DNA of 14,086 bases, from NCBI GenBank assembly GCA_020861055.1, contig JAJBTD010000045.1, positions 1 to 14,086 on the forward strand, in the 5' to 3' direction. The translations under genes were made by a program, and so were the position numbers. Below, one piece after another: positions 1-7,006 of this stretch. The DNA is from Clostridiales bacterium. Its GTDB lineage: Bacteria > Bacillota > Clostridia > Oscillospirales > Oscillospiraceae. Under the pieces are notes generated by a model that ran no database searches, had not been told where the DNA came from, and saw nothing but the letters and a program-made list of their open reading frames with translations. How positions within the stretch are numbered: the stretch's first letter is position 1; each line of letters begins with the position of its first letter.

Positions 1-61
1 CATTATAAACCGGGAGATGGGGCGGCGCAAGGGCGGTTTTGTGGGGAGATTGCAAAGGCCC

Positions 62-140
62 CTTGCCTCCCTCCCTGAGGCGAAGTGCCGCCGTCAGGCG
101 GTAGAGGTGGCACGGCGAAGCCGTGACGGAGGGAGCCAAG
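62..140. repeat. Intergenic palindromic repeat with cloverleaf-like folding
   Basis: The outer arms 62-74 and 128-140 are inverted repeats of 13 bp with one mismatch. Inside lie two further perfect hairpins: CCGCC-GTCA-GGCGG (88-101) and CACGGC-GAA-GCCGTG (111-125). Together they would fold into a three-way junction. An alternative inner pairing, GTGCC (85-89) with GGCAC (109-113), is also possible. There is no ORF with a ribosome binding site in it. This architecture resembles the small GC-rich palindromic repeats (REP/MITE-like) scattered between genes in Oscillospiraceae genomes; that assignment is from general knowledge, since only one full copy is in the window. It sits just upstream of the Pho-box repeats of pstS, so it could alternatively act as a terminator for an upstream gene. 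Confidence 0.6.
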
Positions 141-150
141 AGGCGTACCC

Positions 151-190
151 CTTACCCAAATTTTACACCCGCAATACCCACATTTGAACC
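151..190 (+). promoter_or_regulatory. Probable PhoP-binding site (Pho box) upstream of pstS
   Basis: Four direct repeats of about 7 bp stand in exact 11-bp register: CTTACCC (151), TTTACAC (162), AATACCC (173) and TTGAACC (184). They approximate TTTAC(A/C)C with 4-bp spacers. PhoP of Bacillota binds TT(A/C/T)ACA-like hexamers spaced by about 5 bp, giving one repeat per helical turn, so both the spacing and the position before a pst operon fit. Two further TTACA words at 206 and 221 lie out of register. The site is an inference from spacing and context; no phoP or phoR gene is in the window. Confidence 0.55.
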
Positions 191-221
191 CCCGATGATA
201 GTATCTTACACAGCCGCACCT

Positions 222-227
222 TACAAT
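222..227 (+). promoter_or_regulatory. Putative -10 element of the pst operon promoter
   Basis: TACAAT differs from the TATAAT consensus at one position and lies about 30 bp downstream of the Pho-box repeats. No good -35 element is found 16-18 bp upstream, which is usual for activator-dependent promoters such as those driven by PhoP. The transcript would have a leader of roughly 100 nt before pstS. Confidence 0.4.
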
Positions 228-336
228 AGGGACTGTCAGGCAGGCTGGAAACCGGTGCTGTTTGACGGAAATTCAGTTCGGATGCGGCCGAAAAAGGACG
301 GCTGCACCACATTTGCTGTGAAAGGAAGCACTTTGT

Positions 337-1299
337 ATGAAAAGAATAAGCGCACTTGTGTTGGCTCTGATGATGGTCCTGTCGCTGGCAGCCTGCGGCA
401 GCAGCACCGACTCCACCACCACTGAGGCGGAGGACACCACTGCCGAGACTGAAACTCAGGAGGCCGATACCACCGAGGAGGAGGCTACCGAGCCTGAGGT
501 AACCGAGGATGAGGCCACCGAAGCCGACGCCGCTGAGGAAGAGGCCAGCACCGAGGCCAACGCCGACCTGAGCGGCACCGTCTCCACCAACGGCTCCACC
601 TCTATGGAGAAGGTCATGAGCATTCTCATCGAGGCCTTTGAGGAGCAGTATCCCAACGTCACCGTCACCTATGACGCCACCGGCTCCGGCGCCGGCATCA
701 CCGCCGCCACCGAGGGCAGCGCAGACATCGGTCTGGCCAGTCGGAACCTGAAGGACGAGGAGACCGGCCTGACCGCCTATGTGGTCGCCATCGACGGCAT
801 CGCCGTCATCATCAACCCCTCCAACACCGTGGAGGATCTGACCCTGGAGCAGATCGCCGGTCTGTTCAACGGCACCATCACCAACTGGAGCGAGGTCGGC
901 GGCGAGGACATGGAAGTTGCCGTCATCGGCCGTGAGGCCGGCTCCGGCACCCGGGACGGCTTCGAGAGCGTTGTCGGCGTGGAGGACGCCTGTGTCTATG
1001 ACCAGGAGCTGACCTCTACCGGCTCCGTCATCACCGCTGTGGCTCAGAACCAGTACGCCATCGGCTACGCCTCTCTCTCCGAGGCCGCTGAGGACGACAG
1101 CGTGAAGGTCATCTCCGTGGACGGCGTGGCCGCCACCGAGGACACCGTGAAGGACGGCTCCTACGCTATCCAGCGTAACTTCAACATGGTGGTCAACGAC
1201 TCTGCCACCCTCAGCGACGCCGCCCAGGCTTTCCTGGACTTCTGCCTGAGCGCAGACGTGGCTGACTACATCGCCCAGGCCGGCGCCATCCAGCCCTGA
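337..1299 (+). CDS. pstS: Phosphate ABC transporter substrate-binding lipoprotein PstS
   Basis: Extracellular phosphate-binding protein that hands phosphate to PstC/PstA. The 320-aa product starts with a lipoprotein signal: positive MKR, a hydrophobic stretch, then lipobox LAAC with the lipidated Cys at residue 20. Residues about 25-77 form an unusually acidic Thr/Glu/Ala/Asp linker. The PBP-like domain follows from about residue 78. Phosphate-contact motifs expected for the family are visible: STNGSTS (83-89), TGSGAG (115-120), SADIGLASR (128-136) and GREAGSGTRDGF (198-209). AAAGGA at 321-326 is placed for the ATG at 337. It is the first gene of pstSCAB-phoU and sits behind Pho-box-like repeats, so induction by phosphate starvation is likely. 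Identity is firm; ligand specificity is inferred from the operon. Confidence 0.95.
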   Translation: MKRISALVLALMMVLSLAACGSSTDSTTTEAEDTTAETETQEADTTEEEATEPEVTEDEATEADAAEEEASTEANADLSGTVSTNGSTSMEKVMSILIEAFEEQYPNVTVTYDATGSGAGITAATEGSADIGLASRNLKDEETGLTAYVVAIDGIAVIINPSNTVEDLTLEQIAGLFNGTITNWSEVGGEDMEVAVIGREAGSGTRDGFESVVGVEDACVYDQELTSTGSVITAVAQNQYAIGYASLSEAAEDDSVKVISVDGVAATEDTVKDGSYAIQRNFNMVVNDSATLSDAAQAFLDFCLSADVADYIAQAGAIQP

Positions 1300-1331
1300 T
1301 CGGCCTGACTGAACGGAACAGAACCCCAAAG

Positions 1332-1362
1332 TGCCGGGGCGGGAACACCTCCCGCTCCGGCA
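1332..1362 (+). promoter_or_regulatory. Stem-loop between pstS and pstC (mRNA processing or attenuation)
   Basis: A 13-bp stem (1332-1344 with 1350-1362, a single G-U pair) closes a 5-nt ACACC loop. No T-run follows (ATAATCAATCC), so it is a poor intrinsic terminator. Hairpins at this place in solute-binding-protein operons typically protect the 3' end of the upstream message or partly attenuate readthrough, so the binding protein is made in excess over the permease. That role is inferred here. Confidence 0.65.
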
Positions 1363-1400
1363 TAATCAATCCACAACGACAAAGAGAGGGTCGAAACATT

Positions 1401-2273
1401 GTGAAAGTCAGAGATACGATCGAAAAGTTCATGAACGGGCTGTTCTTTGTCTGCGGCATGGTCTCCATCGCCATGGTAGTGCTCATCACCGCCTACATGG
1501 TCATCAGCGGTCTGCCCGCCATTATCGAGATCGGCCCCATCAATTTCCTGTTCGGAACGGAGTGGGCCAGCACGGCGGCTGACCCGAAATACGGCATCCT
1601 GCCCTTCATCCTGGCCTCCGTCTACGGCACCTTCGGGGCCTGCCTCATCGGCGTGCCTGTTGGCCTGATGACCGCCATCTTCCTGTCCAAGATCGCCGGG
1701 AAAAAGACGGCGGGCGTCGTCCGGACGGCGGTGGAGCTGCTCAGCGGCATCCCCTCCGTGGTCTACGGCCTGGTGGGCGCTATCATTCTGGTGCCTCTCA
1801 TTATGAACACCTTTTCCCTGAAAAACGGCACCTGCCTGCTGGCGGCCATTCTGGTGCTGGCGGTGATGATCCTTCCCTCCATCATCAGCGTCAGCGAGAC
1901 CGCCCTCTCCGCTGTGCCCCCGGAGTATGAGGAGGGCAGTCTGGCCCTGGGAGCCACCGAGATGGAGACCTACTTCAAGGTGTCCCTCCCCGCCGCCAAG
2001 AGCGGCGTGGCCGCCGGTATCGTCCTGGGCGTGGGCCGCGCCGTGGGCGAGGCCATGGCCGTGATGATGGTGGCAGGCAACGTGGCCAATATGCCCAGCC
2101 TGTTCACCAGCGTCACCTTCCTGACCACCGCCATCGCCAAGGAGATGAGCTACTCCGGCGGCTTGCAGCGCCAGGCACTGTACTCCATCGGCCTGATTTT
2201 GTTCCTCTTTATCATGGTCATCAACACGGTCATGGGCCGTCTGTTGAAGAAGGGGGACGGTGACAAGAAATGA
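1401..2273 (+). CDS. pstC: Phosphate ABC transporter permease PstC
   Basis: Membrane subunit that with PstA forms the phosphate translocation pore. The 290-aa protein has an N-terminal membrane segment (about 13-38), the PstC/PstA-type segment ILPFILASVYGTFGACLIG (66-84), and the conserved GIPSVVYGLVG stretch (116-126). The EAA-type coupling loop that docks on the ATPase is at about 177-199 (EEGSLALGATE, ending in SLPAA). It is followed by GRAVGEAMAV (212-221) and a last segment at about 261-278. The start is GTG at 1401, preceded by the weak purine-rich GAGAGGG; a later ATG at 1431 would cut into the first membrane segment. The stop overlaps the pstA start as ATGA (2270-2273), which points to translational coupling. 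Confidence 0.94.
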   Translation: MKVRDTIEKFMNGLFFVCGMVSIAMVVLITAYMVISGLPAIIEIGPINFLFGTEWASTAADPKYGILPFILASVYGTFGACLIGVPVGLMTAIFLSKIAGKKTAGVVRTAVELLSGIPSVVYGLVGAIILVPLIMNTFSLKNGTCLLAAILVLAVMILPSIISVSETALSAVPPEYEEGSLALGATEMETYFKVSLPAAKSGVAAGIVLGVGRAVGEAMAVMMVAGNVANMPSLFTSVTFLTTAIAKEMSYSGGLQRQALYSIGLILFLFIMVINTVMGRLLKKGDGDKK

Positions 2274-3112
2274 GCTCTTCCCGTAAGGCGTGGAACAACG
2301 CCGTCAAATTCATCATCTGGTTCTGCGTGGTCGTGACCGTGGCCCTGCTCATCGGGCTGATCGGCTACATTCTAATCCGGGGTGTGCCGTATATCACAGT
2401 GGAGCTGCTCACCACCCAGCGCAGCGCCATCAACGGCACCATCGGCATCCTCCCCAACATCATCAATACCATTTACCTGATCCTGACCACCCTGGTAGTG
2501 GCGCTGCCCATCGGCATCGGGGGCGCTATCTACCTGACGGAGTACGCCAAAAACCGGAAGCTGGTCTCGGTCATCGAGTTTGCCACCGAGAGCCTGGCGG
2601 GCATACCCTCCATCATCTACGGTCTGGTTGGCATGATGGTCTTTGTCCAGGGGATGTCTATGGGCTCCGGCATTCTGGCCGGTTCCCTGACCCTGGCAAT
2701 CATGATTTTGCCCAACATCCTCCGTACCACCCAGGAGGCGCTGAAAACGGTGCCTCAGTCCTACCGGGAGGGTGCAGTCGGCCTGGGGGCCACCAAATGG
2801 CACACCATCTGGACCATCGTCCTCCCCTGCACCATGGACGGCGTGGTGGGCGGCGCCATTCTCTCCGTGGGCAAGATCGTGGGCGAGAGCGCGGCCCTGC
2901 TGTACACCGCAGGCACGGGCTACAAGCTGGTGACCAACTACATCCAGGCCCTTGGCACCAGCAGCGGCTCCCTGAGCGTGATGCTGTATGTTTACTACCA
3001 GGAGTACGGCGAGGTAGACCTGGCCTTCGCCATTGCGGCCATTCTGATGGTGATCGTCCTGATTATCAACTTCCTGACCAAATTCGTCAAGAAAAAGCTG
3101 AAGAAAGGGTAA
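2270..3112 (+). CDS. pstA: Phosphate ABC transporter permease PstA
   Basis: Second membrane subunit of the Pst channel, 280 aa. The order of elements parallels PstC: a first membrane segment at about 13-36, ILPNIINTIYLILTTLVVAL (60-79), GIPSIIYGLVG (111-121), then the EAA loop REGAVGLGATK through VLP (166-186). GKIVGESAALLYTAG (201-215) is typical of PstA, and a final hydrophobic segment (about 251-270) ends in a lysine-rich cytoplasmic tail. The ATG overlaps the pstC stop, and a GAAGAAGGGGG ribosome binding site lies within the pstC end. The near-identical GIPSxxYGLVG loops of PstC and PstA show they are paralogues. Identity is firm. Confidence 0.94.
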   Translation: MSSSRKAWNNAVKFIIWFCVVVTVALLIGLIGYILIRGVPYITVELLTTQRSAINGTIGILPNIINTIYLILTTLVVALPIGIGGAIYLTEYAKNRKLVSVIEFATESLAGIPSIIYGLVGMMVFVQGMSMGSGILAGSLTLAIMILPNILRTTQEALKTVPQSYREGAVGLGATKWHTIWTIVLPCTMDGVVGGAILSVGKIVGESAALLYTAGTGYKLVTNYIQALGTSSGSLSVMLYVYYQEYGEVDLAFAIAAILMVIVLIINFLTKFVKKKLKKG

Positions 3113-3121
3113 GAGGCGTTT

Positions 3122-3901
3122 ATGAAAACAGAAGCGATCGTGGCGACTGAGCCGGTGATGACCTCCCGGAACCTGGAGCTGTACTATGGCTCCTTCCAGG
3201 CCCTCAAGGGCATCGACATGGACATCGGGGAGCGGGAGATCACCGCCCTCATCGGCCCCTCCGGCTGCGGTAAATCCACTTTTTTGAAGACCCTGAACCG
3301 GATGAACGATCTGGTGGAGGGCGTGAAAATCACCGGTGAGGTGAAGCTCCACGGCAACGACATCTTCGCCAAGGAGCAGGACGTGAACGAGCTGCGCCGG
3401 AAGGTGGGCATGGTGTTCCAGAAGGCCAACCCCTTCCCCATGTCCATCTATGATAACATCACCTATGGTCCCAAGATCCACGGCATCAAGAACCGCGTCA
3501 AGCTGGACGAGCTGGTGGAGGAGTCCCTCCGGGGCGCCGCATTGTGGGACGAGGTAAAGGACCGGCTGAAAAAGAGCGCCCTGGGCCTCTCCGGCGGCCA
3601 GCAGCAGCGGCTGTGCATCGCCCGCGCCCTGGCAGTCAAGCCGGAGGTGCTGCTCATGGACGAGCCCACCTCCGCCCTGGACCCCGGCTCCACCATGAAG
3701 ATCGAGGAGCTGATGAGCGAGCTAAAAAAGGACTACACTGTAGTCATCGTCACCCACAATATGCAGCAGGCCGCCCGTATCTCGGACAAGACGGCGTTCT
3801 TCCTCCTGGGCGATCTCATTGAGATGGGAGACACCTCCCAGATCTTCTCCATGCCCCGGGACAAGCGCACCGAGGATTACATCAGCGGCCGGTTCGGGTA
3901 A
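3122..3901 (+). CDS. pstB: Phosphate ABC transporter ATP-binding protein PstB
   Basis: Cytoplasmic ATPase that powers phosphate import. All ABC motifs are intact in the 259-aa protein: Walker A GPSGCGKST (45-53), Q-loop Gln100, the PstB-like FQKANPFPMSIYDNITYG stretch (99-116), signature LSGGQ (156-160), Walker B VLLMDEP (176-182), D-loop SALD and switch His212. The ending EDYISGRFG is characteristic of PstB. The start at 3122 has AGAGG 5 nt upstream and AAGAAAGGG further up. An internal Met13 (3158) is also possible, because most PstB proteins begin close to that point. The gene follows pstA by 9 nt. Identity is firm. Confidence 0.96.
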   Translation: MKTEAIVATEPVMTSRNLELYYGSFQALKGIDMDIGEREITALIGPSGCGKSTFLKTLNRMNDLVEGVKITGEVKLHGNDIFAKEQDVNELRRKVGMVFQKANPFPMSIYDNITYGPKIHGIKNRVKLDELVEESLRGAALWDEVKDRLKKSALGLSGGQQQRLCIARALAVKPEVLLMDEPTSALDPGSTMKIEELMSELKKDYTVVIVTHNMQQAARISDKTAFFLLGDLIEMGDTSQIFSMPRDKRTEDYISGRFG

Positions 3902-3932
3902 GCGTCGGCTGGAAAAGGAGGAAAACAACCCT

Positions 3933-4595
3933 ATGAGCACGAGAAATCAGTATGATCTGGAACTGAAAAACCTCTCCTCTCACCTGGTGCAAATGTCTGT
4001 CCGGGCAGTGGAAGCGGTAGAGCACGCCGTGACCTCTCTCAAGAGCTACGACAAGGGCCTGGCCCGCGCCGTCATCCAGGGGGACAGCGAGATCAACGCC
4101 ATGGAGCGGGACATCGAGCAGCGGTGCCTCAAGCTGCTGCTGATGCAGCAGCCGGTGGCCAGTGATCTCCGCCAGGTCAGCGCCGCCATGAATATGATCG
4201 TGGACATCGAACGCATCGGAGATGAGGCGGTGGACATCGCCGAGCTGGCCCTGCGCCATGAGGAGTGTACCATTCCCCAGCTGCGGGAGGACGTGGTGAC
4301 CATGGCCTCCGTAGCCTGCGGGATGGTGGATTCTGCCGTCACCAGCTATGTTACAGACGACCTCTCTCTGGCGGAGGCCACCATGCGCAGGGATGACGTG
4401 GTGGACGACTGGTTCGTCCGGCTCCGCAGCGAGCTGGGAGAGTATCTCATCGGCCACCCCGCCGACATCGATGAGGTGATTGACTACCTGATGATCATCA
4501 AGTACCTGGAGCGGGTGGGCGACCACTCGGTCAACCTCTGCGAGTGGGTGGGCTTCAAGCTCACCGGCGAGTTGAAAAGCACCCGGATGTTCTGA
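3933..4595 (+). CDS. phoU: Phosphate signalling and transport regulator PhoU
   Basis: PhoU restrains Pst transport and conveys phosphate sufficiency to the PhoR sensor kinase. The 220-aa length is typical for the family, which has two three-helix repeats. The metal-binding acidic motifs are seen twice: DIERIGDEAVDIAE (91-104) in the first half and YLERVGDHSVNLCEW (191-205) in the second. The frame is open upstream to within pstB, but the ATG at 3933 is chosen because AGGAGG (3916-3921) precedes it and the protein then begins at the usual PhoU N-terminus. It is the last gene of the operon and is followed by a terminator. Confidence 0.94.
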   Translation: MSTRNQYDLELKNLSSHLVQMSVRAVEAVEHAVTSLKSYDKGLARAVIQGDSEINAMERDIEQRCLKLLLMQQPVASDLRQVSAAMNMIVDIERIGDEAVDIAELALRHEECTIPQLREDVVTMASVACGMVDSAVTSYVTDDLSLAEATMRRDDVVDDWFVRLRSELGEYLIGHPADIDEVIDYLMIIKYLERVGDHSVNLCEWVGFKLTGELKSTRMF

Positions 4596-4609
4596 GCATC
4601 GGCAGACGA

Positions 4610-4645
4610 AACCGGCCTTGCCTGGAAAATCAGGCAAGGCCGGTT
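4610..4645. terminator. Bidirectional intrinsic terminator between phoU and the metal ATPase gene
   Basis: A perfect 15-bp stem (4610-4624 with 4631-4645) closes a 6-nt GAAAAT loop. It lies 14 nt after the phoU stop and 11 nt after the stop of the converging ATPase gene, so it can end both transcripts. The T-tract is short in both directions (GGTTATTTG on +, GGTTTCG on -), but the stem is very stable. Confidence 0.8.
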
Positions 4646-4656
4646 ATTTGCTGTGT

Positions 4657-6519
4657 TCAGTCAGGAACGCGCAGGGCGCGGATTGCGTTGAGCACGGCCA
4701 GCACCATCACGCCCACGTCGGCGAAAATAGCCACCCACATATTGGCGATTCCCACCGCCCCCAGCAGCAGGCAGACCAGCTTGACCGCCAGGGCAAAGAC
4801 AATGTTTTCCGTGACGATGCGCATACACTTTCGGGAGATGCGGATGGCGGTCACCAGCTTCATGGGGTCATCGTCCATGAGGACGATGTCGGCGGCCTCG
4901 ATGGCGGCGTCCGAGCCGAGAGCGCCCATGGCCACCCCCACATCTGCACGGGCCAGCACCGGGGCGTCGTTGATGCCGTCGCCCACGAAGGCCAGCTTTT
5001 CCCGGTCGCTTTTCCGGGTCAGCAGCGCCTCCACCTGCTCCACCTTGTCCGCCGGGAGCAGCTCACTGTAGACCTCGTCCACCCCCAGCTCCTGGGCCAC
5101 CTGGTTTGCCACTGGGGCGGCGTCGCCGGTGAGCATGACGGTCTTCTGTACGCCGGAGCGCTTCAGCTCCCGGATGGCCTGGGCGGAGGTGGGCTTGGGC
5201 ACGTCGGAGATGAGGATATGCCCCTCATAGGCCCCGTCCACAGCCACATGGACTACGGTTCCCACGCTGTGGCAGTCTACCGGCTGAATCCCCAGCTTTT
5301 GCATCAGCTTGGCGTTGCCCACCGCCACGGTGTGCCCGTCCACCAGGGCGGTGACGCCGTGGCCGCCGATCTCCTCCACCTGAGAGACGCGGGCGGCGTC
5401 CAGAGGCATTTTGCACGCCTCCCTCAAGCTGCGGCTGATGGGATGGGAGGAATATCGCTCCGCCAGAGCCGCGTACTCCAAAAGCTGCTGCTCCTCCATC
5501 CGATTGTGGTGGACGCCCACCACCTGGAATACGCCTTTCGTCAGCGTCCCCGTCTTGTCAAAGACGATACAACGCACCTGAGACATGGCCTCCAGATAAT
5601 TGGACCCCTTCACCAACACCCCCGCCCGGCTGGCTCCGCCGATACCGGCAAAGAAGCTGAGAGGAATGCTGATGACCAGGGCGCAGGGACAGCTGATGAC
5701 CAGGAAGGTCAGCGCCCGATAGATCCAGGTGCCCCAGTCCGGTCCCTGGCCCATGAGCAGCAGCACCAGAGGCGGCAGGATGGCAAGCGCCAGGGCGCTG
5801 TAGCAGACGATAGGGGTGTAATAGTGGGCGAACCGGGAGATAAACTGCTCCGAGCGGGATTTTCTGGAGCTGGAGTTTTCCACCAGCTCCAGAATCTTGG
5901 AGACGGTAGACTCCCCAAATTCCCGTGTGGTGCGTACTCTCAGCACTCCGGTCATGTTGATGCAGCCGCTGATGACCTCGTCTCCGGCAGACACCTCACG
6001 GGGCAGGCTCTCTCCGGTGAGGGCGCTGGTATTGAGGGACGCCTGCCCCTCCACCACCACGCCGTCGATGGGAATCTTCTCCCCGGTCTGCACCACGATA
6101 ACGGTCCCCGGCTCCACCTCGTCCGGGTCCACCTGCTCCAGACCGTCCTCCCCCTCAACGTTGGCATAGTCCGGGCGGATATCCATGAGCTGGCTGATGT
6201 TCCGGCGGCTCCTGCCCACGGCATAGCTCTGGAACAGCTCACCAATCTGGTAGAACAGCATAACCGCCACGCCCTCGGTGTACTCCCCCAGAGCCATAGC
6301 GCCCACGGTGGCCACCGCCATGAGAAAGTTCTCGTCAAACACCTGTCGGTTCAGAATGCCCTTCCACGCCTTGCGCAGAATGTCAGAGCCGATGACGAGA
6401 TACGGGATGAGAAACAGGACGAACCTCAGAGCGCCCTCCACCGGAAGCAGGGACAGGACGATCATCAGCGCCCCGGCGATCAGGATGCGGATTAGCATCC
6501 TTTTCTGCTTTTTGTTCAT
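4657..6519 (-). CDS. cadA: Heavy-metal efflux P1B-type ATPase (Zn/Cd/Pb type, CadA/ZntA-like)
   Basis: Membrane pump exporting divalent metals, probably Zn2+/Cd2+/Pb2+, using ATP. The 620-aa product carries: actuator-domain TGE (168-170), membrane metal-site CPC (277-279), phosphorylated Asp321 in DKTGTLTKG, the P1B-specific HP dipeptide (359-360), TGD (464-466) and GDGINDAP (513-520). Asp601 in FADVG of the last membrane segment, together with CPC, is typical of the P1B-2 (Zn/Cd/Pb) group rather than copper pumps. The frame is open further upstream, but the ATG at 6519 is preceded by GGGAGG (6526-6531) and directly begins the first membrane segment. Unlike most CadA proteins it has no N-terminal HMA domain; that domain is a separate gene 32 nt upstream. 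The exact metal is inferred. Confidence 0.93.
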   Translation of the reverse strand: MNKKQKRMLIRILIAGALMIVLSLLPVEGALRFVLFLIPYLVIGSDILRKAWKGILNRQVFDENFLMAVATVGAMALGEYTEGVAVMLFYQIGELFQSYAVGRSRRNISQLMDIRPDYANVEGEDGLEQVDPDEVEPGTVIVVQTGEKIPIDGVVVEGQASLNTSALTGESLPREVSAGDEVISGCINMTGVLRVRTTREFGESTVSKILELVENSSSRKSRSEQFISRFAHYYTPIVCYSALALAILPPLVLLLMGQGPDWGTWIYRALTFLVISCPCALVISIPLSFFAGIGGASRAGVLVKGSNYLEAMSQVRCIVFDKTGTLTKGVFQVVGVHHNRMEEQQLLEYAALAERYSSHPISRSLREACKMPLDAARVSQVEEIGGHGVTALVDGHTVAVGNAKLMQKLGIQPVDCHSVGTVVHVAVDGAYEGHILISDVPKPTSAQAIRELKRSGVQKTVMLTGDAAPVANQVAQELGVDEVYSELLPADKVEQVEALLTRKSDREKLAFVGDGINDAPVLARADVGVAMGALGSDAAIEAADIVLMDDDPMKLVTAIRISRKCMRIVTENIVFALAVKLVCLLLGAVGIANMWVAIFADVGVMVLAVLNAIRALRVPD

Positions 6520-6551
6520 GTCTGTGCCTCCCTTGAGACAGACTGCCTGTC

Positions 6552-6770
6552 TTACAGGAAAATTTCGCAGTCGTCCTCCACCTTTTTGCAGTTTTTCAGC
6601 ACCTGGGGCATGACGGTCTTCGGGTCCTGCCCATTCTCGAACTCCACAACCATTTTCAGGGTCATAAAGTTGACCACAGCCTTCGCCACGCCAGGGGTCC
6701 GGTTGGCGGCCTCCTCCATCTTGTTGGCGCAGTTGGCGCAGTCCACGTCGATCTTGTAGGTCTTTTTCAT
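6552..6770 (-). CDS. Stand-alone HMA metal-binding (chaperone-like) protein
   Basis: A 72-aa heavy-metal-associated domain protein. The metal-binding CxxC lies at Cys11-Ala-Asn-Cys14 in DVDCANCANKMEE, and the spacing to the C-terminal NCKKVEDDCEIFL end fits one beta-alpha-beta-beta-alpha-beta HMA fold. An ATG at 6779 is also in frame, but the ribosome binding site AGGGAGG (6780-6786) abuts it; the same site is 9 nt from the ATG at 6770, which is therefore chosen. It is the first gene of the operon with the P1B ATPase that lacks this domain, so it probably donates metal to, or regulates, the pump. Two further cysteines near the C-terminus are additional candidate ligands. Confidence 0.88.
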   Translation of the reverse strand: MKKTYKIDVDCANCANKMEEAANRTPGVAKAVVNFMTLKMVVEFENGQDPKTVMPQVLKNCKKVEDDCEIFL

Positions 6771-6802
6771 CGCGAGCATCCTCCCTGAATTTCAATTCAT
6801 CA

Positions 6803-6820
6803 TATGAACAACTGTTCAAT
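6803..6820 (-). promoter_or_regulatory. ArsR/SmtB-family operator of the metal efflux operon
   Basis: The core dyad TGAACA-AC-TGTTCA (6805-6818) sits in the context TATGAACAACTGTTCAATTG. It has the 2-nt centre and TGAACA half-sites recorded for SmtB/ZiaR/CadC-type operators. It lies immediately downstream of the -10 element, overlapping the expected transcription start, where a repressor would block initiation. No ArsR-family gene is in the window, so the regulator must act from elsewhere. Confidence 0.7.
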
Positions 6821-6830
6821 TGATAATTTT

Positions 6831-6858
6831 ATTATAGCGCCCTATCAGCAAATGTCAA
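6831..6858 (-). promoter_or_regulatory. Promoter of the HMA protein / P1B ATPase operon
   Basis: On the minus strand there is a perfect TTGACA (-35, positions 6858-6853) and a perfect TATAAT (-10, positions 6836-6831) with a 16-bp spacer. A consensus promoter with an operator over the start site suggests strong expression held back by a repressor. Confidence 0.8.
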
Positions 6859-6903
6859 TAGGGCGCAGAATATTTTCTGAATAACTGTCGGGCGCATCCG
6901 CCC

Positions 6904-6932
6904 TTGCTCCTTCTCCCGATCTGTGGCATAAT
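6904..6932 (+). promoter_or_regulatory. Promoter of holA-rnmV
   Basis: TTGCTC (6904-6909) and CATAAT (6927-6932) are separated by 17 bp. The leader that follows contains two small hairpins, 6944-6960 (GGCAGA/TCTGCC) and 6970-6985 (GGGCGC/GCGCCC), before the AGGAGG ribosome binding site at 6994-6999. Confidence 0.55.
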
Positions 6933-7006
6933 AAAAAAGGGTCGGCAGAACTGGTCTGCCCCAATCATCGGGCGCGGCAGCGCCCACAGGAACAGGAGGA
7001 GTCCCC

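Noticed and set aside
123..425. 100-codon + strand open frame upstream of and into pstS
   Set aside because: It starts inside the palindromic repeat, lacks a ribosome binding site and overlaps the pstS signal peptide in another frame.
163..1329. Long minus-strand open frame opposite pstS
   Set aside because: Its predicted protein is a Gly/Val/His-rich repetitive product of the GC-rich opposite strand, and pstS has a clear lipobox, ribosome binding site and family motifs.
2372..3481. 369-codon minus-strand frame opposite pstA and pstB
   Set aside because: His/Gly/Asp-rich shadow product without a start signal; the opposite strand encodes intact Pst proteins.
4618..6495. 625-codon + strand frame opposite the P1B ATPase gene
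   Set aside because: No recognisable domains, His/Gly/Gln-biased composition, and it crosses the phoU terminator; the ATPase motifs are all on the other strand.
6944..6985. holA leader hairpins as a riboswitch
   Set aside because: Two isolated 6-bp stems with no conserved aptamer-like core that I recognise.
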